Source of the DNA: Planctomycetaceae bacterium | Lineage (GTDB): Bacteria > Planctomycetota > Planctomycetia > Isosphaerales > Isosphaeraceae | Direction: 5' to 3' | Assembly: GCA_019232645.1 (NCBI GenBank) | Contig: JAFANO010000042.1 | Coordinates: 1 to 15,641 of the forward strand | Length of the DNA stretch: 15,641 bases | In this document: piece by piece, positions 1-6,582 of the stretch | Layout of the letters: each line of letters starts with the position of its first letter | How positions within the stretch are numbered: the stretch's first letter is position 1 | Position numbers and translations under genes: made by a program | Notes under the pieces: model-generated | What the model was told of the DNA's origin: nothing | The model's database searches: none | What the model saw: the letters and a program-made list of their open reading frames with translations, nothing else

Positions 1-858
1 AGCCTGCTCTCGCCGGCCCAGGTCGACAGCTACCGGGGCTTCGTCTTCGCCTGCTTCGACCCCGGAGCCGTCGACCTCCGCACCTACCTCGCGGGCGCCG
101 CGGACTACCTCGACCTGGTCGCCGACCAGGCCGAGGTGATGGAGATCGTGCCGGGGGCGCACGAGTATTCGGCGGACGCCAACTGGAAGCTGTTCGTGGA
201 GAACAGCATCGACGGCTACCACTTGCTGCCGGTGCACACCACCTACTTCGAGTACCTGGAGAAGGTCGAGGGCAGCCGGCCGAACCTCGGCAGTCTCAAC
301 GAGGCAGTCGACCTCGGCAACGGGCACGCGGCGATCAGGTTCCGCGGGCCGTGGGCGCGGCCGGTGGCCCGCTGGACGCCAGCGCTGGGGGAGCAGAACC
401 GCGCGCGGGTCGAGGCCGCGTACGCCGCGCTGGTCCGCAAGCACGGGCCGGAGCGGGCCGAGGTGATCGGCCGGGTCGATCGCAACGTGCTGATCTTCCC
501 CAACCTCATCATCCTCGACCTCATGGGCGTCGTGATCCGCAAGCTCACGCCGACCTCGGCGGGGCACACCAAGGTCACGCAGTGGTCGCTGGCCCCCGCG
601 GGCGAGGGCGCGGACCTGCAGGCGCGGCGGCTCGAGAACTTCATCACGTTCCAGGGCCCGGGGGGCTTCGCGACGCCGGATGACCTCGAGGCGCTGGAGG
701 CCTGCCAGGCCGGGTTTCGCGCCGGCGCCGGCGTGCCGTGGTCGGACATCTCGCGGGGCATGCACCGCGAGCACAGCGGCCAGCCCTGCTGCAACGCCGA
801 CGAGCGGCAGATGCGCGCCTTCTGGCGACGGTGGCAGTCTCTGATGAGCTCGGGATGA
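1..858 (+). CDS. Aromatic ring-hydroxylating (Rieske) oxygenase alpha subunit, C-terminal part
   Basis: The reading frame is open from base 1, so the start and the Rieske [2Fe-2S] domain lie left of the window; 285 residues are visible. The catalytic (SRPBCC-fold) domain carries NWKLFVENSIDGYHLLPVH, which gives the facial-triad histidines at fragment residues 74 and 79 (H-x4-H) and the bridging Asp71. The third iron ligand is probably one of the Asp pair at 227-228 in GGFATPDDLEALEACQ. In this family the enzyme adds O2 to, or demethylates, a small aromatic or heterocyclic compound with electrons from a separate reductase; neither reductase nor beta subunit is seen here. The substrate cannot be told from this fragment. 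It ends at TGA 856-858. Confidence 0.9.
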   Translation, partial: SLLSPAQVDSYRGFVFACFDPGAVDLRTYLAGAADYLDLVADQAEVMEIVPGAHEYSADANWKLFVENSIDGYHLLPVHTTYFEYLEKVEGSRPNLGSLNEAVDLGNGHAAIRFRGPWARPVARWTPALGEQNRARVEAAYAALVRKHGPERAEVIGRVDRNVLIFPNLIILDLMGVVIRKLTPTSAGHTKVTQWSLAPAGEGADLQARRLENFITFQGPGGFATPDDLEALEACQAGFRAGAGVPWSDISRGMHREHSGQPCCNADERQMRAFWRRWQSLMSSG

Positions 859-1077
859 CCCTACCTGATCAGTCCGTCAGCCGACAGACTACTCATACGG
901 ATTCAAGGAATTTCGTGCGCTCGGTCTGCTGATTGGAATAGGAGTCAGTCATGCCGCTGTGCGGCACCCGGAACCTCATGAAAATGGGCTGAGGATCGAT
1001 TACTCTGGAGGAACGCCCCTGCTTTGGAACGAGGCCGTTGCGTCACTGGTGCTTCCAGCCCGCATAGGAGTAACGCG
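859..1077. other. Intergenic region, with possible degenerate copy of the 5098-5195 repeat
   Basis: No gene is supported here. Around 920-939 the sequence CGGTCTGCTGATTGGAAT resembles the core of the 49-bp tandem repeat unit at 5098-5195 (CGGTCTGTTGAATTGGAAT), with one substitution and a one-base gap. A small hairpin (TGCCGC, loop TGT, GCGGCA) lies at 952-966 but is not followed by a T run. A Shine-Dalgarno-like AGGAG at 1066-1070 belongs to the next gene. Confidence 0.4.
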
Positions 1078-1662
1078 GTGCGAAAATACCTTCTGTCCCC
1101 GGCTCTTGGCGCGTGTGTCGTGGGCCTGCTCCGGGGGTCGTTGGCGGCGAGCGGCTGCCGACCTGCGGACGCGCCCGTCGCGCCGCGGCGCGACCTGGCG
1201 GACCTCGACCGCTTGTTGCGCCTCATGGAGCGGCGGCTGGCGCTGACGCACGAGGTCGCGCGGTGGAAATGGGATGCGGGCAAGCCCATCACGGACCCCC
1301 AACGCGAGCGCGAATTGCTCCAAAGCGTCGTCGAACGCGGCCGGCTCAAGGGACTTGACCCGGAGTTGGTGCGCTCCTTCTTCGCGGCACAGCTGGCGGC
1401 GGCCCGGCTCGTTCAGCAGGCCGACTTCGAGCGCTGGGAGGCGAACGAGCAGGAGCCTTTCGCCGACCCGACGAGCCTGGCGGTGCTGCGGCAGCGGATC
1501 GACGGTTTGAACAGCGAGCTGATCGACGCGCTGGCCGAGGTCCGCCCCTGGCTCTCCGGGCTGACCGTGCAGCAGGCGCTGCCGCATCGGGCAGAGGAAA
1601 TCCTGACCGGCAACGGCCCGGCCGGCGTGCGCGAAACGGCCATCGCCCCACTGCGGCGCTGA
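1078..1662 (+). CDS. Secreted gamma-class chorismate mutase (AroQ type)
   Basis: Predicted 194-residue protein. The GTG start at 1078 is chosen because AGGAG lies 7 bases upstream and because the N-terminus then reads as an export signal (MRKYLLSPALGACVVGLL, residues 1-18), ending near Cys27 in a weak lipobox (AASGC). The mature part has the all-helical AroQ layout: DLDRLLRLMERRLALTHEVARWKWD with Arg52/53 and Lys64, then the conserved PITDPQRE (70-77), and an E/Q helix around FFAAQLAAARLVQ (101-113). The extra C-terminal half and the signal peptide are typical of the exported gamma subclass (as in mycobacterial and enterobacterial *AroQ). It converts chorismate to prephenate, presumably in the periplasm, where its role is obscure. 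No shikimate-pathway neighbours are seen. Confidence 0.82.
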   Translation: MRKYLLSPALGACVVGLLRGSLAASGCRPADAPVAPRRDLADLDRLLRLMERRLALTHEVARWKWDAGKPITDPQRERELLQSVVERGRLKGLDPELVRSFFAAQLAAARLVQQADFERWEANEQEPFADPTSLAVLRQRIDGLNSELIDALAEVRPWLSGLTVQQALPHRAEEILTGNGPAGVRETAIAPLRR

Positions 1663-1837
1663 CTGTGGAAGTCAGGGCAAGACGAGCAGGACTCTTCAGG
1701 GAGACTTCGACTGTGATTGAGCTTCTATCTGCGGGAGATCGCTGAGCAGGCCGGCGTCGACGACCGATTGGCCGGGGCGATCGACGGCCGACTCGCCTGA
1801 AGTGACATCGCATCGCTCGTGATGAGTGACCTTCGTA

Positions 1838-1899
1838 GGATCCGCTGTGCGTACCGAAATCTCGGCGATGTCGAGCGTTTCGGTCTGCACGGCGGATCC
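1838..1899. repeat. 62-nt imperfect inverted repeat (22-nt arms)
   Basis: Left arm 1838-1859 (starts GGATCCGC, ends ACCGAAA) and right arm 1878-1899 (starts TTTCGGT, ends GCGGATCC) are inverted copies identical at 19 of 22 positions. The 18-nt loop contains a further CTCG/CGAG pairing (1861-1864 with 1872-1875). As plus-strand RNA two of the three differences become G-U pairs, so 21 of 22 positions pair. As minus-strand RNA they become A-C mismatches. It lies 39 bp beyond the stop of the last gene of the minus-strand sugar cluster and 175 bp after the chorismate mutase stop. No T run follows on either side, so a classical intrinsic terminator is unlikely. Confidence 0.75.
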
Positions 1900-1938
1900 G
1901 ACATGGGTACCGGGCGCGAGTCGGGGGATCGGGTCGGG

Positions 1939-2784
1939 TCAGTCGGAGAGGCGGTAGAATCGGGCCGCGGTGCCGCCGAAGATCGCGTCGCGCTCCGACT
2001 CGCCCAGCGGGCCGAGGGTCTCGACCAAGGCGTGGAACACGCGCTCGTAAGAACCCGCCAGCTCGCAGACGGGCCAGTCGGAGCCGAACATGAGGCGACC
2101 CGGGCCGAACAGCTCGAGCGCGGCCCGCACGTACGGCTTCAGATCATCCACGGTCCAGCTTCGCCAGTCCGCCTCGGTGATCATGCCCGAGAGTTTGCAG
2201 GAGACGTTGGGGAAGGCGGCGGCCGCCCGGAAGTGGGGGAGCCAGTCGTCGGTCCGGTGCTCCTTGATCCTCGGCTTGGCCAGGTGGTCGATCACCATCG
2301 GCAGGTCAGGCAGGTGCCTCGCCAGCGCGGGGACGTGCCGCAGATGCTTGACGAAGCAGAGCAGGTCGAACGGCACGCCGTGCCTCTCGAGCACCTTCAG
2401 GCCGCGCAGGACGTCATCGCGGACGATGAAGTCGTCGTCCGGCTCGTCGTGCGTGACGTGGCGGACGCCGACGAACTTGGGGTGGTCCTTGAATTCGAGC
2501 AGTTGTCGCTCGCAGGCCTCGCTCGACAGGTCGACCCAGCCGACCACCCCGGCGAGGAACGGGTGGTGCTTGGCCAGGCCAAGCACCCAGCGGTTCTCCT
2601 CGACGTCGTGCTGGGTCTGCACGAAGATCGTCCGATCGACCCCGACGGATCGAATCCGGGGCATCAGGTCCTCGGGCAGGAAGTCGCGGCGGATCGGCGC
2701 GAGGTCGGGCGCGTCGAGCCAGGCGTGGTTGAAGGGCATGTCGAGCTGCCAGAAGTGCTGGTGGGCGTCGATCGTGAGGGCCAT
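1939..2784 (-). CDS. Amidohydrolase-family sugar lactonase (COG3618; L-galactono-/L-fuconolactonase type)
   Basis: 281 residues, full length for the family. Metal and catalytic motifs of the amidohydrolase TIM barrel are present: DAHQHFW (residues 6-12, with His8 and His10), His109 in VRHV, His167 in VIDHLAKP, and Asp236 in FGSDWPVC. This family hydrolyses aldonolactones such as L-fuconolactone, L-galactono-1,5-lactone and L-rhamnonolactone to the free acid in the cytoplasm. The ATG at 2784 lies 6 nt after the mutarotase stop with no separate Shine-Dalgarno sequence, which suggests translational coupling and a shared sugar. It is the last gene of the cluster. The exact lactone cannot be read from sequence; the neighbouring UxaE makes L-galactonolactone the preferred inference. 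Confidence 0.87.
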   Translation of the reverse strand: MALTIDAHQHFWQLDMPFNHAWLDAPDLAPIRRDFLPEDLMPRIRSVGVDRTIFVQTQHDVEENRWVLGLAKHHPFLAGVVGWVDLSSEACERQLLEFKDHPKFVGVRHVTHDEPDDDFIVRDDVLRGLKVLERHGVPFDLLCFVKHLRHVPALARHLPDLPMVIDHLAKPRIKEHRTDDWLPHFRAAAAFPNVSCKLSGMITEADWRSWTVDDLKPYVRAALELFGPGRLMFGSDWPVCELAGSYERVFHALVETLGPLGESERDAIFGGTAARFYRLSD

Positions 2785-2790
2785 GGGCGG

Positions 2791-3237
2791 TCAGTCCATG
2801 CGGACGCCGATCGACAGCAGCACGTTGGCGTAGCGCTGGCGGTCGGCCGTCTGGATCGTGAGGACGTGGTCGGGGGTCGCGACCGCGTCGTAGAAGCTCC
2901 ACTTCTCGATCGGCTCCAGCTTCAGGTCGAGCCCGGCGTCGCGGATCTCGGCGCGATACTCGTCCCAGGCGGATGGTTCGGAATCCAGGGCGTGGGGTCC
3001 CACGGTCTCGTACATCATCGTGTAGATCGCCTCGATCGGGACCGCCGACAGCACCGCCCGGAGCACCTGCGCGCACGTGACGACGCCCGGCATCAGGTTC
3101 AGGCTGACCAGCTCGGCGTTCGGACCCCGCTTCGATGAGGCCGGGTAATTGCCGTCGGCGATCAGGATCCGCGCGTGGTGGCCGGCGCTGCCGATGACCT
3201 CGTTGATCTTGGGATGTATGAGCAAGTGTTTGAGCAT
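2791..3237 (-). CDS. fucU: FucU/RbsD-family sugar mutarotase
   Basis: 148 residues, the normal size for FucU. The N-terminal MLKHLLIHPKINEVIGSAGH and the following HARILIADGNYP give the conserved His20 and Asp28 of the active site. Arg135-Tyr136 in QRYANVLLSIG matches the C-terminal motif. The enzyme speeds interconversion of the alpha and beta anomers of L-fucose and related pyranoses, supplying the anomer used by a dehydrogenase or isomerase. L-galactose is 6-hydroxy-L-fucose, so it is a plausible substrate here. The start at 3237 has GGGGAG about 12 nt upstream. It is transcribed directly ahead of the lactonase with a 6-nt gap, so the two are almost certainly on one message. Confidence 0.88.
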   Translation of the reverse strand: MLKHLLIHPKINEVIGSAGHHARILIADGNYPASSKRGPNAELVSLNLMPGVVTCAQVLRAVLSAVPIEAIYTMMYETVGPHALDSEPSAWDEYRAEIRDAGLDLKLEPIEKWSFYDAVATPDHVLTIQTADRQRYANVLLSIGVRMD

Positions 3238-3298
3238 CCTCGACGGTCTCCCCGTGAGTGCGTCCGCAAGCGACGCGTGAGGTTAAGGGCCCGGCTGC

Positions 3299-4120
3299 TC
3301 AAGAGGCCGGGAAGTAGCGGCGGAAGGCGTCGATCGTCCGGCGGGCGGCCTCGTCGGGGTCGGGGTACGGGAAGGCCTCGGCCGACGCGAAGCCTTGATA
3401 GCCGATGGCGCGGAGCGCCTCGACGATCGGTGGGTAATCGAGGTGCCCGGACCCGACCGGGCGGCGGTTCGAATCGACGAAGTGGAGGTGTCCGATCCGG
3501 CCGTCGCCGGCGCGGATGGCCGCGGGGATGTCCGCCTCCTCGATGTTCATGTGGAACAGGTCGGCCAGGAGGACGATGTTGCGAGTCGCGAGCGACCGGA
3601 GCAGCGCCACGCCCGCCTCGACCGTGTTGGCCAGGTCGGTCTCGTAGCGGTTCAGCGGCTCGTAGATCAGCGGGACGCCATAGGTCCTGGCGTGCTCGCC
3701 CAGGGCCTCAAGGGCCTCGGACAGGTAGCCGAGGGCCGTGGCGCGGTCGACGCCGTCGCCGCGGCCCTGCATCGAGCCGATGATCGCCGGCGCGTGCAGC
3801 GCGCCGGCGAAGTCGATGATCTCGCGGATGAACGACCGAGCCCTGGCGCGACCCGACGCGTCGGGCAGGCAGAGGTGCAGCCGCGACCTGACCCAGCCGG
3901 CCCCCGTGCCCACCGCCGCCAGCTTCAGGCCGAGGTCGTCGAGCAAGGCCCGCAGCCGGCCGGGATCGACCGCGCCCGGGCCGGGGGGGAACAGCTCGAC
4001 GGCGTCGAAGCCGAGCGCCTTGGCCTTGCGGCAGCCGTCCTCCAGGTCATCCCGGAAGATGAACGGCCCGCCCCGGGCCTCCGGTACGAGGCTGATCGTC
4101 ACCGACGATCGGATCGCCAT
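3299..4120 (-). CDS. Sugar isomerase/epimerase TIM barrel (xylose-isomerase-like, ketose-3-epimerase type)
   Basis: 273 residues from the ATG at 4120; the frame continues upstream to an ATG at 4171, but MAIRSSVTISL is the usual family N-terminus. Candidate metal ligands are Glu154 (IYEPLNRYE), Asp187 (LADLFHM), His213 (GHLHFVDSNRRP) and Glu248 (SAEAFPYPDPD). As I recall, the spacing 33-26-35 is the same as the four Mn ligands of D-tagatose 3-epimerase. Asp216-Ser-Asn-Arg and GSGHLDY resemble the conserved substrate-binding stretch. It should isomerise or epimerise a free keto-sugar or keto-acid in the cytoplasm. It sits between the short-chain dehydrogenase (83 nt) and the mutarotase (61 nt). 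Its step in the proposed pathway is not obvious, so the substrate is left open. Confidence 0.82.
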   Translation of the reverse strand: MAIRSSVTISLVPEARGGPFIFRDDLEDGCRKAKALGFDAVELFPPGPGAVDPGRLRALLDDLGLKLAAVGTGAGWVRSRLHLCLPDASGRARARSFIREIIDFAGALHAPAIIGSMQGRGDGVDRATALGYLSEALEALGEHARTYGVPLIYEPLNRYETDLANTVEAGVALLRSLATRNIVLLADLFHMNIEEADIPAAIRAGDGRIGHLHFVDSNRRPVGSGHLDYPPIVEALRAIGYQGFASAEAFPYPDPDEAARRTIDAFRRYFPAS

Positions 4121-4203
4121 GTCTGCGTCCCATCGCGAAAGGGATACGGGTGGCCGGAGGCCCAGTCGCATCGAGTCGAATCCCGGGTCGGGCGCCCTCC
4201 CCG

Positions 4204-4986
4204 CTACAGCCGCATGGCGGTGAACCCGCCGTCGACGTAATAGGACGCGCCGGTGATGAAGCTGCCGGCGCGGCGCGACAGCAGCAGCAGGGTGGCCCCG
4301 ACCAGCTCGTGTGGCTCGCCGAACCGGGCCATCGGGGTCTGCGCCATGATCTTCTCGACTCGGGCCGGGTCGAGGACCGTGCGGTTCTGTTCGGCCGGGA
4401 AGAAGCCGGGGCAGAGGGCGTTGACCCGGACGCCCATCGGGGCCAGCTCGCGGGCCACGTTCTGGGTGAGGTTGACGACGGCCGCCTTCGAGGCCGAGTA
4501 GGCGAACACGCGGGACAGCGGCAGGGAGGCCGACACGCTGGCGATGTTCAGGATCGACCCGCCGCCGCTGGAGGCCATGTGCTGGCCGAAGACCTGGCAG
4601 CCCCAGTGCACCGCCTTGAGGTTGCTGTCGAGGACGAGGTCCCAGTCCTCGTCCTTGACCTCGAAGTAGGGGCTGGCGCTATTGACCCCCGCGCCGTTGA
4701 TGAGCATGTCGACCCGGCCCTGCGTCGCGAGCGTGTGGCGCAGCAGCTCCTCGATCGAGTCGCGGCGCATGACGTCGACCGCCGCGAAGGCGGAACGGCC
4801 GCCGGCCGTCGTGATCTCCCGGGCCCGGGCCTGGCCCCGCTCGGGGTCGCGTCCGGCGACGACGACCGTCGCGCCGGCACGCGCCAGCCCCTGCGCCAGC
4901 GCCCCGCCCAGGATCCCCGTGCCGCCGATGGCCACCGCCACCTGGCCGCCAAGGCCGAACAACTCCTCCAAGTAGCTCACGGACAT
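4204..4986 (-). CDS. Short-chain dehydrogenase, D-mannonate oxidoreductase (fructuronate reductase) type
   Basis: 260 residues from the ATG at 4986, which has GGGGAAA about 7 nt upstream; an in-frame ATG at 5025 would add 13 atypical residues. Classical SDR features are present: nucleotide-binding GGTGILGG (21-28), NGAG (97-100), catalytic Ser150 in NIAS, Tyr163 and Lys167 in YSASK, and the C-terminal VDGGFTA. GGTGxLGG with PGFFPAEQNR (193-202) is, from memory, characteristic of SDRs that interconvert D-fructuronate and D-mannonate (the Bacillus UxuB/YjmF group, unrelated to E. coli UxuB). Being next to uxaE supports this. The alternative is a 2-keto-3-deoxy-L-fuconate-type dehydrogenase. It is separated from uxaE by 260 bp containing repeats, so it may have its own promoter. 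Confidence 0.83.
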   Translation of the reverse strand: MSVSYLEELFGLGGQVAVAIGGTGILGGALAQGLARAGATVVVAGRDPERGQARAREITTAGGRSAFAAVDVMRRDSIEELLRHTLATQGRVDMLINGAGVNSASPYFEVKDEDWDLVLDSNLKAVHWGCQVFGQHMASSGGGSILNIASVSASLPLSRVFAYSASKAAVVNLTQNVARELAPMGVRVNALCPGFFPAEQNRTVLDPARVEKIMAQTPMARFGEPHELVGATLLLLSRRAGSFITGASYYVDGGFTAMRL

Positions 4987-5097
4987 CGCTGCATTTCCCC
5001 AGACGAATAAGAGGTGTTGTTGCACCGATCAAGGCCGATCCCTCGGCCGAAGGGCCCACGCCCGTGGTCACATCGCGACCGTCCTACGGGCCCCGGG

Positions 5098-5205
5098 AAT
5101 CTCATGCTCCCGGTCTGTTGAATTGGAATTGACATTTGAAATTTGAAATCTCATGCTCCCGATCTGCTGATTTGGAATTGACATTTGAGATTTGAAATCT
5201 CAAAT
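5098..5205. repeat. Two tandem 49-bp repeats, a third partial unit and a 23-bp palindrome
   Basis: Unit 1 (5098-5146) and unit 2 (5147-5195) both begin AATCTCATGCTCCC and end ATTTGA, and match at 45 of 49 positions. A third unit starts at 5196 (AATCTCA) and then diverges. The AT-rich junction forms a perfect palindrome at 5183-5205: ATTTGAGATTT, G, AAATCTCAAAT (11-bp arms, one central base). The block is strikingly AT-rich against the GC-rich genes and lies between uxaE and the short-chain dehydrogenase. Each unit also contains TTGACA on the plus strand (5129 and 5178), but no good -10 follows. Confidence 0.9.
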
Positions 5206-5246
5206 TTGCAATCAGGAGGGAGTGCACAAATGATCCGAGATGCGTA

Positions 5247-6545
5247 TCACAGGCCCACCCGGAGGGCCTCCAGGTGGCGGCCGAAATGATCGGCCAGGAC
5301 CTCCGTATAGGTGTCGAGGTGCCCCTCCAGCACCTGCCGGACCGCCGGGCCGAGCTCGGGGTCGGTCAGCACCGAGCCGAACGTACAGTGCAGGATCTGG
5401 CGCCCGGGCCGAGTGAACCCCCGGCCGCGCGGGACCTCCGGCCAGAGCTCGAGGTACTGCCGCTCCAGCTCGGTCGCGTCGGCGACCTCCGAGGCCGGCG
5501 GCACCGAGCGGAGGGCCGCCGAGACGTGGTAGGTCGCTTTATCCTTGTCGTAGTGGCCCCGGGCGAAGTCGACGATCCGGCGGAACAGCGCGGCGTCGTG
5601 CCGCGCGACGACCCGCAGCGCCTCCAGGTAGCTCGTGCCGGCCGTCTTCACGTGGAACCGCCCACGAGTCGTCCGGGCCAGGGCCGGGTACATCGACAGC
5701 TTGTCCGAGCCCGAGTGCAGGCTCAGCTTGTACGGGCCCAGCAGCTCGGCGATCGCGGCGTGGTCCGCGAGCGACCGCTCCAGCGCGGCCACGTCCCCCG
5801 TGTAGTCGACCCCCTTTTCAAAGTCACCGATGTAGCGGGGGGCCAGGCTGATCAGCTTCATGCCGCGCCCGAGGCACAGGTCGGCGATGATGTAGTGCTC
5901 GGCCAGCGTGGTCGGCTGCTCGGTCTCGTCGACGCTCAGCTCGATCTCGTAGTCGCGTCCGGCCTCCTCCTGAACGCGTCGGATATGGACCGCCAGCGAC
6001 AGGGCATGGTTCAGCGCCCGGCCGTACTTGACCGCGGCCCGGAGGCACGCCTGCTCGTCGAGCACGACGGCCGTCCCGGTCGCCAGCATGAGCGACTTGC
6101 CCCGGTAACGGTCGATCCAGCCGACCTCGCCGGCCACGGCGGCGAACTTCGCGCGGAGCGTCGCCTCGTCGTAGTCGTCGGCGCGGGCGTCGACGTGGTC
6201 CGAGGGGTCGATGGTGAAGAACGTGAAGCCGACGGCGGCCGTCGCGTCGACGTCCTGGGGCGCCTTCAGGTGGTCGGCGTCGGCGCCGGTGCGGCCGGTC
6301 CAGCACGCTTGCCGCATCCCGTCCAGCGCGTCGTCCAGGACGCGGAGGGGGTTGCGACCCGTGCGGGCCATCTCGCGGATCGACTGCTGGGGGAAGATCG
6401 GCTCGATTCCCGCGCCGCCGCGGCGCATCGCCTCGACGTGGCCCGGCGTCGCCAGTCCGATGCGGTCGCCGAAGCCGAAGCTCGGGCGGAGTCCCAGGGT
6501 CACGCAGGCGGGCGAGCCGGGCTCTCCGGGGGATGGTGTCGTCAT
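5247..6545 (-). CDS. uxaE: UxaE: D-tagaturonate/D-fructuronate epimerase
   Basis: 432 residues. Recognised by the family's characteristic blocks: GFGDRIGLATPGH (24-36), DHLKAPQDVD (91-100) followed by VGFTFFTIDPSDHVD, then SLAPRYIGDFEKGVDY, KLSLHSGSDKLSMYP, HVKTAGTSYLEALRV and ILHCTFGSVL. This is the hexuronate epimerase first described in Thermotoga, which converts D-tagaturonate to D-fructuronate so that galacturonate or L-galactonate carbon can use the mannonate branch. The Asp and His residues in these blocks are the likely metal ligands. The ATG at 6545 has GGAG about 10 nt upstream, and the gene follows the zinc dehydrogenase by 37 nt. No uxaC or uxaB lies nearby, so its substrate must arise by another route, presumably oxidation of L-galactonate. 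Confidence 0.88.
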   Translation of the reverse strand: MTTPSPGEPGSPACVTLGLRPSFGFGDRIGLATPGHVEAMRRGGAGIEPIFPQQSIREMARTGRNPLRVLDDALDGMRQACWTGRTGADADHLKAPQDVDATAAVGFTFFTIDPSDHVDARADDYDEATLRAKFAAVAGEVGWIDRYRGKSLMLATGTAVVLDEQACLRAAVKYGRALNHALSLAVHIRRVQEEAGRDYEIELSVDETEQPTTLAEHYIIADLCLGRGMKLISLAPRYIGDFEKGVDYTGDVAALERSLADHAAIAELLGPYKLSLHSGSDKLSMYPALARTTRGRFHVKTAGTSYLEALRVVARHDAALFRRIVDFARGHYDKDKATYHVSAALRSVPPASEVADATELERQYLELWPEVPRGRGFTRPGRQILHCTFGSVLTDPELGPAVRQVLEGHLDTYTEVLADHFGRHLEALRVGL

Positions 6546-6582
6546 CGGTCGAATCTCCGGTCGCGGAAGGGACCCCCTCGCA

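Noticed and set aside
952..966. TGCCGC-TGT-GCGGCA hairpin as terminator of the Rieske oxygenase gene
   Set aside because: Six base pairs with no following T run, nearly 100 nt after the stop; too weak to call.
1720..1800. Plus-strand stretch reading FYLREIAEQAGVDDRLAGAI and on to a stop at 1800
   Set aside because: Protein-like in texture but only 25 residues, preceded by a stop and with no start codon or recognised family. It may be a gene relic, but nothing supports a call.
1696..1890. 64-residue minus-strand open frame
   Set aside because: It runs through the left arm and loop and into the right arm of the inverted repeat at 1838-1899, has no family resemblance and no ribosome binding site.
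1819..3138. Long (439-residue) plus-strand open frame opposite the lactonase and mutarotase
   Set aside because: Antisense shadow of two clearly conserved minus-strand genes.
5129..5190. TTGACA hexamers at 5129 and 5178 as plus-strand promoters
   Set aside because: Both are part of the tandem repeat; no acceptable -10 follows at 16-18 nt, and the only plus-strand frame nearby (ATG at 5230) stops after 19 codons.
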